From contig NC_088795.1 in NCBI RefSeq assembly GCF_011386835.1, positions 99,260,434 to 99,324,433 on the forward strand: DNA of 64,000 bases, read 5' to 3'. The translations under genes and the position numbers were made by a program. The stretch is from Chrysemys picta bellii (Eukaryota > Chordata > Testudines > Emydidae). The notes beneath the pieces were generated by a model. The model saw only the letters and a list, made by a program, of their open reading frames with translations, searched no databases and was not told the DNA's origin. Numbering within the stretch: position 1 is the stretch's first letter; each line of letters starts with the position of its first letter. Shown here piece after piece: positions 9,827 to 20,571 of this stretch.

Positions 9827-11289
9827 GTGACGGGTTGGATCACAGAAACCCCCTTGGGAGCTGCCACCCGATGTGCAAAGACTACCCCTGCTCCTGTTTT
9901 CCCTGCCAGCTCAGGACTCCAGTACCCTGTCTTGCTGAGCCAGACACTCCTGTCTGGCTCCAACACAGACCCAGGGTCTGAATCACTTGTCCCAAAGCTG
10001 CAAGTTTACCTGAAAACAGCTCACAGTAGTGTGCTTGTCTTTAGCACTCAGATGCCCAACTCCCAATGGGGTCTAAACCCAGATAAATCCGTTTTACCCT
10101 GCATAAAGCTTATGCAGGGCAAACTCATAAATTGTTCACCCTCTATAACACTGATAGAGAGATATGCACAGTTGTTTGCTCCCTCAGGTATTAATACATA
10201 CTCTGAGTAAATTACTAAATAAAAAGTGATTTTATTAAATACAGACAGTAGGATTTAAGTGGTTCAAAGTAGTAACAGAACAAAGTAACTCACCAAGCAA
10301 AATAAAATAAAATGCGCAAATCTATGTCTAATCAAACTAAATACAGATGATTTCCTCACCAGTTCCAGAGCACTCCCTTTTACAGGCTAATCTCCTTTTA
10401 GCCTGGGTCCAGCAATCACTCACACCCCCTGTAGTTACTGTCCTTTGTTTCAGTCTCCTTCAAGTATCCTGGTGGGGGTGGAGAGGCTCCTTCTTTAGCC
10501 AGCTGAAGACCAAATGGAGGGGTCTCCCACGGGTTTAAATAGACTCTTGTGAGTGGGGACCCCCCTCCTATGCAAAAGTCCAGCTCCAAGATGGAGTTTT
10601 GGAGTCACCTGGGCAAGTCACATGCCCCTGCATGACTCAGTCTTTACAGGCCGACGCCATTGTCCACATGGTATCTTGCATGCAGGGCCGGCTCTAACTT
10701 TTTTGCTGCCCCAAGCAGCAAAAAAAAGCACCGCCCCCCGAGCCTCCCGCCGAGCTGCCGGAGCCCGCCCCCCCGCCCCCCCTTGAGCGCCGCGCCGCCG
10801 GAGCCCACCCCGCCCCGCCGAGCGCCGCCCCGCTGGAGCCCGCACCACCCAGCGGAATGCCGCACCACGTTCCCCCCGCCGCACCTTACCAGGGGGCGCC
10901 CCAAGCATGTGCTTGGGTGCCTGGTGCCTGGAGCCGGCCCTGCTTGCATGTTTCCAGGAAGACTTCTTATGTGGATTGGAGCATTCCAAGATGCATTGTT
11001 CTCCAAGTGTTTCCTGATCAGGTACTTAACCTGGCGAATTCCTTCCTAAAGAAGCTGACCAAATGCCTCCCAAAGCTTACTTAGAAACCAAGCAAGCATA
11101 CAGCCCATATTCTTAACCTCGAGTAGAAAATGATATATATGTACAAATAGGATGAATAGATATAGTAGACCATAACCTTTACGGAGATATGTTACATGGC
11201 AGAGGCAGCACAAAACATATTCCAGTTATGTCATACATACATTTATAAGCACCCCCTCCCCATGAAGCCTTATGGGGTACACTGTCACA
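9827..11289 (+). mobile_element. Solo LTR of an endogenous retrovirus-like element
   Basis: It starts TGTGACGGGTTGG and ends ACTGTCACA, giving inverted ends TGTGAC/GTCACA. Flanking pentamers are ctgtg and cagtg (4 of 5 identical), a plausible 5-bp target duplication. An AATAAA near 10218, followed by a T-rich stretch, suggests the R/U5 boundary on +. No internal gag-pol-env sequence is present, so recombination between two LTRs is the likely origin. Without the nested MITE (10683-10942 plus its 8-bp duplication) it is about 1.2 kb. It splits Harbinger copy 2. Confidence 0.65.
10683..10942. mobile_element. GC-rich hAT-type MITE with perfect 8-bp TSD
   Basis: 260 bp, ends CAGGGCCGGCTC and GAGCCGGCCCTG. 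The target duplication cttgcatg is perfect (10675-10682 and 10943-10950). The interior is very GC-rich. It is the same family as 513-764, in reverse orientation. It inserted into the solo LTR, so it is younger than the LTR. Confidence 0.9.
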
Positions 11290-11489
11290 CAGTGTTTGCT
11301 GCTGGAATTCATATAGTGGCAACTGGCATGTTTGCAGATTACAAACCACGCTCAGGAAGAAATCATCAGAAGGGTCATTCCAGGTGGCAAGTAAATAAAG
11401 CCTGGTTGAATGCATTTCATAAAGACACATTACTGGGGCTTATGTCAAAATGCTGCTTCAAAGACTCCCTGGTTTGAATAGCTCCCTTT

Positions 11490-12420
11490 GGAGCCCCTCG
11501 AATAGCCATGCTATCTGACTGCTCAAAATCAACTGCCAGGCACTCAACCTTAACACTCCACTCCTGGGGAAACTTTCCCCCTTACCTTCACAAATATTAT
11601 GCCACATATAGCAGGCTATGACAATTGGAATATTTTCCTCATTGAGGTCTAACCTGCCATAAAAGTAGTGCCAGCATTCTGCACCTACTCAGCCTGTTGG
11701 TGGCAGCAGCGAGGAGCACTTCAATGTTTCCCGTGTAAGGCTCCAGGATCATTATAGGCATTTCAATATCCCCACTGGAATGTTCTGGTCTGGAAAGAAA
11801 GTCCCTGCTTGCAGCTTTCTATACAGGCCCCTGTTCCTGAAAATATGTGCATTATCTGTGAAATGACCCTGGTGATCCACAAACACCTGCAATAACATAA
11901 AGTAGCCCTTTCTATTGATGTACTGTCCCAAGCTGGTCTGGGGTCAAAATTGGGATATGTGTGCTGTCTATCACCACACCACAGTTAGGGAATCCCATTG
12001 CTGCAAAGCCATCCACTACTTCACACACGCTTCCCAGAGTCATAATCCTCCTTAGCACGATGTGACTAACAGCCCTGCACACTTGCATGAACGCAACCCC
12101 GTCACTGTACTTCCCGACTCAAAACTGATTCACAACTGAGTGGTAGCACTCTGGAGTTGCCAGCTTCCACACAACAATCACCACACACTTCTTCATTGAG
12201 AGGGCAGTGTTCATTTTGGTGTCCTTGTGCCACAGGGCAGAGCTGAGCTCCACATACAGTTCCAGGAAGGTGGAATTGCGCATCCAAAAGTTCTGCAGCC
12301 ACTGCTCATCATCCCATATCTACATAACAATACAATCCAACCACTCAGTGCTTATTTCCCGAGCCCAATAGCAATAATTCACCATGTGCCGCTGCTTCAT
12401 GAATGCCAAAAGTAATCAGG
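11490..12420 (-). pseudogene. HARBI1-like transposase, copy 2 (heavily decayed)
   Basis: Minus-strand reading with several stops gives QWLQNFWMRNSTFLELY, then ALSMKKCVVIVVWKLATPE, FAAMGFPNCGVVIDSTHIPI (catalytic Asp 1 region) and DIEMPIM. These match the HARBI1-like proteins of copies 1 and 3 in order. The catalytic Glu region is not intact. Only the remnant of a nuclease gene remains. Confidence 0.65.
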
Positions 12421-13420
12421 GAATTGTTTCTTTCCATGGCACACAGCAGGGCAGGCACCACCGATTCCTGTTTGGCTTTGCAGCTCATTAAATTCTACAT
12501 GATCAGGGTTCATAACATTTATCCCAAGACTGGTGAGCAAAACTTTTTGTAGGAAAGAAAAACCTGCTCAGAGATTAAGAACCCCCCAGTCCTGCAATGC
12601 ATATGCTTAACTTTACTCTCACAAATAATCTCATTGAACTGAATGGAATTAGTGTAGTGGTTAAAATAAAATCTGTGTAATGTTTACAGGATTGGGGTTT
12701 AATGCACTTCTACTTTTGTAAAAAATTGTGAGATTAAAAATGCTTTTTAGAGGAAAATTAAAGTGTAGTGTAAACTATTCTAATCATAGCTAACAAAAGA
12801 AATCACTTAATGTAAACAGTAATATATAATTAAAAGAAATTATTTACAGAAAATAGGATGCTTCAAAGCTATTCAATGAAAGCTGAATGCAGATGAGAAT
12901 GGACTTCAATTACACCACTGGCTTCACTGACCCAGAAACTGCAGCTTCCATTTGACTGTGAGAAACCAGACGTGTTCTAAGTTAAAGTGCTATTTATTTA
13001 TTTATTTTTAATTGGTTAATGTAATTATATGCTACATCAACTAAAACATGCTAAAAACTAGGGCTATCAAGCAATTAAAAAAGTATTGTGATTAATCACA
13101 CAATTAAAAAAAATAATCACATTAATTGTGCTATTAATAATAGACTACCATGTATTTAAATATTTTTGGATGTTTTCTAAATTTTCAAATATATTGATTT
13201 TAATTGCAACACAGACTACAAAGTGTACAATGCTTGCTTTATTTTTTATTACAAATATATTTGCATTGTAAAAAAACAAAAGAAATAGTATTTTTCAATT
13301 CACCTAATACAAGTACTGTAATGCAAGCTCTTTATCATGAAAGTTGAACTTACAAATATAGAATTATGCATTCAGAAATAAAACAATGTAAAACTTTAGA
13401 GCCTACAAGTCCACTCGGTA

Positions 13421-13891
13421 CTACTTCAGCCAATTGCTCAAACAAGTTTGGTTACTATTTGTAGGAGATAATGCTGCCCACTTCTTGTTTACAATGTCAC
13501 CTGAAAATGAGAACAGGTGTTTGCATGGCACTGTTGTAGCTGGCGTTGCAAGATATTTATGTGTCAGATATGCTAAAGATTCATATGTCCCTTCAAGCTT
13601 CAACCACCAATCCAGAGGACATGCATCCATGCTGATGATGGGTTCTGCTTGATAATGATCCAAAGCAGAGTGGACCAACACATGTTCATTTTAATTATCT
13701 GAGTCAGATGCCACCAGAAGAAGGTTGATTTTCTTTTTTGGTGGTTTGGGTTCTGGAGTTTCCGCAATTGAGTTTTGCTCTTTTAAGACTTCTGAAAGCA
13801 TGCTCCACACCTCGTTCCTCTTAGATTTTGGATGGCACTTCAGATTCTTAAACCTTGGGTTGAGTGCAGTAGCTATTTTTAGAAATCTCAC
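13421..13891 (-). pseudogene. hAT transposase C-terminal fragment, left arm
   Basis: Minus strand: MRFLKIATALNPRFKNLKCH, a frame change, then DACPLDWWLKLEGTYESLAY, TVPCKHLFSFSGDIVNKK and LSPTNSNQTCLSNWLK. This is the hATC dimerisation domain. The counterpart in the right arm lies on the + strand at 14255-14473 (EWWPKQEGVYKCLAYLAHKY, then VPCEHLVSLSGDI). No N-terminal or catalytic part is present. Confidence 0.75.
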
Positions 13892-14034
13892 ATTGGTACT
13901 TTGTGTTTTGTCAAATCTGCTGTGAAAGTGTTCTTAAAACAAATGTGCTGGGTCATCATTCAAGACATGAAATATATGGCAGAATGCGGGAAAAACAGAA
14001 CAGGAAACATACAATTCTCCCCCAAGGAGTTCAG

Positions 14035-14212
14035 TCATAGAATACCAGGGTTGGAAGAAACCTCAGGAGGTCATCTAGTCCAACCCCCTGCTCAAAGCAG
14101 GACTAATCCCCAGGCCGATTTTTGCCCCACATCCCTAAATAGACCCCTTGAGGATTGAACTCACAACCCTGGGTTTAGCAGGCTAATGCTCAAACCACTG
14201 AGCTATCCCTCC
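14035..14212 (-). mobile_element. tRNA-derived SINE with CR1-type tail (Cry I-like, turtle)
   Basis: Read on the minus strand it starts GGAGGGATAGCTCAGTGG (A box), then GGGTTGTGAGTTCAATCC (B box), and ends in a CR1-like tail with GGACTAGATGACCTCCTGAG and ...TATTCTATGA. Such SINEs are known from cryptodiran turtles and are copied by CR1-type LINE machinery. There is no long target duplication, only tca on each side, as expected for CR1-driven insertion. The paralogous hAT copy near 1195 provides the empty site. Confidence 0.85.
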
Positions 14213-14869
14213 TCACAAATTTAATTAAAGCATTATTTTTTTAAAAGCATCATCAGCATAGAAGCATGTTCTATGGAATGGTGGCCAAAGCAAGAAGGGG
14301 TGTACAAATGTTTAGCATATCTGGCACATAAATACCTTGCAACGCCGGCTACAAAAGTGCCATGTGAACACCTGGTCTCACTTTCAGGTGACATAAATAA
14401 GAACCAGTCAGCAGTATCTCCTGTAAATGTAAACAAATTTGTTTGTCTTAGCGATTGGCTGAACAAGAAGTAGGACTAAGTGGCCTTGTAGGCTCTAAAG
14501 TTTTACATTGTTTTGGTTTTGAGTGCAGTTATGTAACAAAAAAAATCTAGTTTTGTAAGTTACACTTTCACGATAAAGAGATTGCACTACAGTACTTGAA
14601 TGAGATGAACTGAAAAATACTATTTCTTTTGTTTATCATTTTTACAGGGCAAATATTTGTAATAAAAATAATATAGAATGAGCACTGTATACTTTGTATT
14701 GTTCTGTGTTGCAATAGACAGCAACATATTTGAAAATGTAGAAAAATATCCAAAAATATTTAATAAATTTCAATTTGTATTATATTGTTTAACAGTGCGA
14801 TTAATCACAATTAATTTTTTTGAGTTAATTGTGTGTTAACTGTGATTAATCAACAGCCCTACTAAAAAC

Positions 14870-15900
14870 AGAACTTTCCCTAACATCTTAAAGTCCCTGA
14901 TTTTCCGCCCCCTTTCTCTAGACATGCAAGGGTGAGATACTGAAATAAATGCGGGTGGGATGAGGCCCTCAGAGGAAAGAGTTGCAGCCTGGGACCCTGA
15001 TTCAGATCTCATGCTGGTTTTATACTGCTGTTTCTCTATAGATGTCAATGGAGTTACTCCTGGTTTACACCAGAGTAAAGGACCTTGTGTCACTGACTTC
15101 TAAGACCTGCTCTACATTCTCTCATAATTTTAGCAAATAGTATGCATAAGAGAGTACAAATGAAGCCCATGGGGGAAGAAAGGCAATGAGAAGAGCGGAC
15201 ACACAGAGACAGAGAAGCAGTTAGAGAAAGGTGGATAGAAAAGGAAGAGAAAAAAAGGGCAGAAATAGCAGTGGTCCTAAAGGGGAGCATGTTTTCCCCA
15301 CTAATTGATGCTGAATGAATCAATATTTAAGTTTTTATTTACTACAGAAAGGCCATATTGTACCCTTGATCTAGGTACAACCCTCCTGTTGAAATCCGTG
15401 TGAATTCCATTGTGGATGGAGCATGTAGTCCTGAATTTATAACCCAGCTCACATTCCATAATTAAAAATGGAGTCCAACCACCTCCACCAAATGAGTAAC
15501 ACCCTAATCTAGGTACTTATTATATGGCCTAAATCAGTACTCTGTCCAAGGCCTGAATCCACAGAGGGACTTAGGGTATTGCAACACGTAACTCTTTAAG
15601 TGCTTTGAAAATCACTGGAATCCACAAAGCTTGGGTTAGGTGCTAGGCTCCCTATACATGGGGAGAGAGGTGGCTTAGGATGGGATCCTGGCTAACCCAG
15701 GGAACTGCCTGGGTTAGCCATTGAAAGAAGGCATCAAAAGGGTTGTGTCCTCTGTGCCTAACTCTGTGAGAGGGGCAGGGCTTAAGTCCAGACTGCAGGG
15801 AGGTGCCTATCTTTGCTTGGGATCCACATCTGGGAATCCTACAGGAGTTAGGTGCATAAGCCAATTCTTGCAAGAAATGCTGGAAGAGGTGGAGGTGGTG
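14870..15900. other. Intergenic DNA, nothing firm
   Basis: No gene or clear repeat end was recognised. The stretch around 15480-15860 leads into the tRNA-like modules and may belong to the same old repeat. Confidence 0.4.
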
Positions 15901-15924
15901 GTACCACTACCTCCCTTAACTTTT

Positions 15925-16294
15925 AGCCAGAGGTTAGAGTACTCTCAGGATTTGGGAGACATGACTTCAATTCCCACCCTCTGTCTGATGAGGGGGAGGG
16001 AAGGATTTGCACAGGAGTCTTCTATCTCTCAGGAGAATCCCCTAACTACAGTACTGGGTTATGAGATTCTGATGGGATTTCTGTCTCTCCTGTTGAAGCT
16101 GTTCCACTTTGGATAAATAGTCATTGGAGCAGGGGGAGGACCTGGGGTCTCCCTCCTCCCAGGTGAAGGCTCTAACCACAAGTCTCTAAAGATATTCACT
16201 CTTTCTCTGATCCAATAACTATTTAAGTATTCATACAAAGTGGAACTTCAACTGGAGAGATTGAGACCCCCACCTCACAGTATTTTAAATCTAA
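15925..16294. repeat. Inverted tRNA-like modules (old repeat)
   Basis: 15929-15975 resembles the two halves of a pol III promoter: AGGTTAGAGTAC (A-box-like) and GACTTCAATTCCC (B-box-like). 16132-16192 contains the inverse (GGACCTGGGGTCTCC ... GCTCTAACCAC). A third tRNA-like stretch follows the MITE at 16582-16627. They look like parts of an ancient repeat and not a functional tRNA, since no cloverleaf can be closed. Confidence 0.4.
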
Positions 16295-16579
16295 GGCTAG
16301 GTCTACACTACCCACCTGAATCGGCGGGTAGAAATCGACCTCTCGGGGATCGATTTATCGCGTCCCGTCGGGACGCGACAATCGATCCCCGAATCGACGC
16401 TCTTACTCCACCAGCGGAGGTGGGAGTAAGCGCCGTCGACAGGAAGCCGCAGAGGTCGATTTTGCCACCGTCCTCACAGTGGGGTAAGTCGGCTGCGATA
16501 CGTCGAATTCAGCTACGCTATTCACGTAGCTGAATTTGCGTATCTTAAATCGACTCCCCCCTGTAGTGTAGATGTAGCC
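16295..16579. mobile_element. CpG-rich Harbinger MITE
   Basis: Ends GGCTAGGTCTACACTAC and GTAGTGTAGATGTAGCC are near-perfect inverted repeats; flanks are taa and tca. The interior has long palindromes: one around 16343-16393 built on TCGGGGATCGAT, and one at 16507-16539 built on AATTCAGCTACG. The CpG content is strikingly high compared with flanking DNA, which suggests a young insertion. It sits inside the tRNA-like repeat. Confidence 0.8.
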
Positions 16580-16581
16580 TC

Positions 16582-16650
16582 AGTGGTTAGGGTGCTCTCC
16601 TGAGAAGCAGACTCCTGTTCAAACCCTGTCTCATCAGATTGTGGGTGTTG
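16582..16650 (+). repeat. tRNA-like module
   Basis: CAGTGGTTAGGGTGCTC (A-box-like) and CTGTTCAAACCCTG (B-box-like) are spaced as in a tRNA-derived SINE. It was probably contiguous with 15925-16294 before the MITE inserted. There is no complete tRNA fold. Confidence 0.4.
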
Positions 16651-19130
16651 GATACAGGCCCATAAACTTGGTTTCATTCTGCCTTCCAAGCTTGCAACAA
16701 TCCCCTAATTAATGTTCATCAACTGGACTCTCTCCTCTTTCTAATTCCAATTTAAAACCAACTTGTTCTAGAAATCTATCCTTCTGTAATGTATTTCCCA
16801 CACCAGTAATAATTCTTTAGTCCCCTTTACCTGCACTGTTGTCTCTTATCTTTGCTTACAATCTCTGGACCTGATCCACTGAAGAGAAAATGGAAGTTGA
16901 GGCCTCACAGAAGGTGCTCAGCACCTTGACAGATGAGACCCTAAGTTTATAAAATCTTAAGAAGTGGGAATTTGTCTCACTCTGTTTTGTAAAGGGCCAA
17001 GTACATTTCCAGTACTACATTTAATTAAAAAAAGGAATAAAACTAAAAAAAAATCCTGAGAGATGTAGGCAAAACTTTTATGGACTTTAATGGGAGTTTC
17101 TGTAAGTAAAGACTTGGTAAAATCTGAGTAAGGATTTCTGGATTTGGCCTAACAGTAAGGGAGAGGAGTTCATTAAAAGCTGAGAAGTAATATGAACCTC
17201 ACTACTGCTGTAAAAGAAGCTGTGTCGAAGTCAGATTCTACTTGTATGCTGAAATTAGAAGGGTGGTGGTCAAATAGGCTAAGACAACAAACCAGACACC
17301 AGTGGCTGCAATTAAACCTGCCAGCAAGGTCCTGGACTACTCAGATCCAGAGGCACCACAAATCAGTCATCTGAAGAGTTTGTGTTTTCACATTTTGAAA
17401 ATTCCATGTGTATATTCCCCCAAGTTAATGGTAAGTTAAGTGGTCATTCATGTACCTAAATGTATTTTTCAGCTATTTTAATTTTATGTATCAGAAAACG
17501 GGTTTTAAAACAAAAAAATTAGAAGTTTATCTTTGTTTTGTCTCTAAACTGGATGGCAGACATACTGGTGTTCAGCTTATACTCTGCTGTTAGCACCTCC
17601 TTTAATTGGATTTGATATCAGAACCTCGATCACTCTGTTCTAGTCCCCTTCAGAATTTTTGGTAGTGCAGAAGTATGCCCCACACTATTGTTTTGAGGAG
17701 AGGTCGAAGATTGTTCAACTGTCCTGTCATTAAAGAATTTGAACCCCCCACTCTCCTAGGAACTTAAATGAGCACCATCTTTCTGGGATTTATTAAAAAT
17801 AACCACTATCAGAAAGTATGCAGGATAGTCAACTTTCTACTTATATTTTTCTGTACTAGATCTGGGACCTTCAGTATTCCACTCAAGACTTGAAAGCCTG
17901 AGAATAAATCTCTCTCTCCAAACATTACTCCCCATTCTTGGATTACAAATTTCTTTCACTCTCTCTCATTTCACTACACATCTGAAACCTACTGTAGGAT
18001 TTGGGGGACCTTTACATTAAGGCCAAAGGTGCCCAACCTGAGGGCTGGACTACTTGTCAAAGATAACCCAAACTTTGATAAAATGAAGCAGAGAGTAGTT
18101 GGCTGTTTTCCTTCATACAGATATGCAACCTTTCATTGTATATTTTAGCTTCAGAGACTACATATGTACCAGCATGGAATGCTCCATCTTGTTCTTCAGC
18201 AGAAGAGAAGGGCAGCTAGCGTTGTCTTGTATAACTGCCTTTTGTTCACTCCTAATTTAGACAAACCCAAGCTGTAAGAACTCTGGCCTAACTTTTGACC
18301 CTTCTCACTATCTCATGTGATCTGTCAAATCAAAGTTTCTTGGTAAAGATGGGTCAGTTACTGTGGAAAAAGTTTTAATCACAAGATGAATCTAATACCA
18401 AGAAAGTGAAGTGCATAAATTGTTCCCTCACACAAATAAGGTGAAATTGCAGACAAATAGCAGTGGTTTGAGTGTTAAAATACATTTTAAGAAAATTAAG
18501 ATTCTTTTTAAAGAAAAACACCAAACATTAGAAACCCAGGAAATTCAGAGTTATGGTTGCACTTCTCTAACATGACACCCATCCTACCTTAACTCTGCTT
18601 CCATAGAGATGCCAGATTACTGACTTCCTTTTTTTGCATGTTGGGTATAAAAAAGTACACAAACAAGCATTGTAACTTTTTTGTATAGTCCATGCTGATT
18701 TACATCCTCATTTTCTTACCATCCTAAACAGTTCACACAGAATTTTGGTATACATACATTGTGTTTTGATTTCCTGTCTATAGATAAGTATTCCAGTTTG
18801 TTTCTAATTTATAATTTCGATGCAATTATATTAAAAATAATGAAATGGGTAAGCCTGATTTGCCCCTCTAATTTGGGGAGCAAAGTATAAGGAGCAGAAA
18901 TGGAAATAAAAAACTCCAAAAAATATTTTAAAAACGTAAGTCATCTTTCTTCATGTCCATTAATTAATTGTGACCATATTTTTGTATCCTATTACTATCA
19001 GTGAAATTTGACTGCTGGAATGTATCCCACTACAGTGTGTCCAACAGTATTAGCTATGGTCTAGCTCTAAAGGTACCTCTGAAGTTTGCTTTGAGTAAAA
19101 ACAAAGTACATTGTATTGGTTTGTTTGGGA
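16651..19130. other. Intergenic DNA, nothing recognised
   Basis: AT-rich with no long frames and no repeat I can name. Confidence 0.45.
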
Positions 19131-19981
19131 TGACCTTGTTATAAGTTGGCCCTCTATCCCATTGTGTGGTCACCAGTCTGTTACAACTGGACCCAATCCC
19201 TGCAGTCTGGGTGCTTCCAAGCCAAATTGATCTGGGTGGAGTCTAGTCAGTGTTTCTAGCTTTGGGACTACCTGTTCAGGCCTCTTGTTTGATACCCTTC
19301 TTTGGGACATAGGGCAATGCCATCTAGCTGCCCTAGACCCCAAAAATCAGTGCCAGAGACTTCCCAAGCCCCCCATTTCCCATTGTCTACATGGGCTCCC
19401 CAAGGGCTCCATCTAGGCCGTAGGCACCTGTGGCTTCTAGTTTAATCCCTTCAGAGACAACATGGCAGGCAAGCAAGAACCAGAGACTTAGCAAAGAAAT
19501 ATTTTACTCACATAACTTTACTCTTGAACACTTGAGTTACAGATCTTTGAAAACAAGTCTTAGGTTGCACCGTCCCCTTTTTTCCGATTCAGAAGTTTGT
19601 CAGCAATTCAGATTAGACAGAGTGCTTCCTGTTAGCCCTTCTTACATGGGGTGAGGGTTGTGCCCCTTTAACCCCTGCCTGCACAGAGCAGCCCGCTCTT
19701 AAGTAGATCTCTGTTTCTCTGCCATGTACTCCACAGAGAATCTCCAGCCCCACTCCAGTTTTGCTTGCTCCACCCCACTTGTAGGGCACTGAATAAAATA
19801 AGTCCTTTATTCCATAGGGATTGCAGGGTTGACTGTTCCTTAGTGATAGGCCTTCAACAACGTGTTAAGAACCTTTGCCTAGAAGGGCAGCAGTCTGGGA
19901 ACTGGAATAGTTTAGACATGTTCAGTATACAGTACAAAATGGAATTCATAATTTGACAAAGGCATATCCCATTCTGTCACA
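19131..19981 (+). mobile_element. Possible solo LTR
   Basis: It starts TGACCTTG and ends TTCTGTCACA, with AATAAA at about 19793 followed by a T-rich stretch, resembling retroviral LTR layout. No target duplication can be shown and the 5' boundary is uncertain, so this is a tentative call. Confidence 0.3.
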
Positions 19982-20355
19982 GATCTAACCAAATGTGTTC
20001 AATTTCTAGGAAACAGTAGATGAAAAACTATTAAACAGTTATGATTTTTGCATGTAAGGGCCTTCCTGAGCTCATTCACAAGCTCTCATTTTCTCTGTAT
20101 ATTCAAGATCCCCCTGAAGGCCTGCATCTGTGGTGATAGCTGAGAAACTTGCTGGCTGACAATGCCATGTTTGACAAATAACTTAGCTACAACATGTATT
20201 TTATTTTATATATGTACAGATGTTGCTCCCCTTCTCCTATCCAATCTCTGTTACTTCCCTTGTCTATCCTTAGCTTGGGGGTTACTTGGACACAGTTCTG
20301 GGTTCTTCTCTGATTAGAAAGCAATGGTGTCACTGGAAATAAGTAAAACATGGGA

Positions 20356-20571
20356 GCAAGTATCAGAGGGGTAGCCGTGTTAGTCTGAATCTGTAAAAAG
20401 CAACAGAGGGTCCTGAGGCACCTTTAAGACTAACAGAAGTATTGGGAGCATAAGCTTTCGTGGGTAAGAACCTCACTTCTTGCATCTGAAGAAGTGAGGT
20501 TCTTACCCACGAAAGCTTATGCTCCCAATACTTCTGTTAGTCTTAAAGGTGCCACAGGACCCTCTGTTGCT
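20356..20571. mobile_element. Palindromic Penelope-like terminal repeat, copy A
   Basis: A leader (tatcagaggggtagccgtg) is followed by an almost perfect palindrome with arms of about 85 bp (20398-20572). A 12-bp duplication taaaacatggga flanks it (20344-20355 and 20572-20583). The centre carries CTGAAGA (20486-20492), a paired stem and GAAA (20511-20514), resembling a hammerhead ribozyme core. Related copies are at 24594, 43417, 44910 and 57664. Assignment to Penelope-like elements is from memory of their pLTRs. Confidence 0.65.

Larger units (their letters stand above)
7892..12560. mobile_element. Harbinger DNA transposon, copy 2 (older, interrupted)
   Basis: The sequence after 7891 resembles the 5' leader of copy 3, including the conserved CCCACA.TGC stretch, followed by a Myb-like exon 1 (8109-8620), exon 2 (from 9296) and, beyond a solo LTR, a HARBI1-like pseudogene on the minus strand. 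It is more diverged than copies 1 and 3. The right end was not found; I place it loosely near 12.5 kb. Copy 1 probably inserted close to its left end. Confidence 0.6.
13059..14861 (-). mobile_element. Foldback hAT transposon, copy 2 (complete)
   Basis: The ends are TAGGGCTATCAA and its inverse AACAGCCCTA. A perfect 8-bp target duplication, ctaaaaac, flanks it (13051-13058 and 14862-14869), diagnostic of hAT. The two arms (about 13059-13700 and 14230-14861) are diverged inverted copies of the same 3' end, so both arms encode the hATC region, pointing outward. A SINE lies at 14035-14212. Copy 1 at the window start has the same design. Confidence 0.9.

Noticed and set aside
15925..16650. Functional tRNA gene
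   Set aside because: A- and B-box-like sequences are present but no acceptor, D or T stems can be closed into a cloverleaf.
20356..20571. CRISPR-like or palindromic regulatory array
   Set aside because: The palindromes are dispersed vertebrate mobile repeats with target duplications; no regular spacers, and the genome is eukaryotic.
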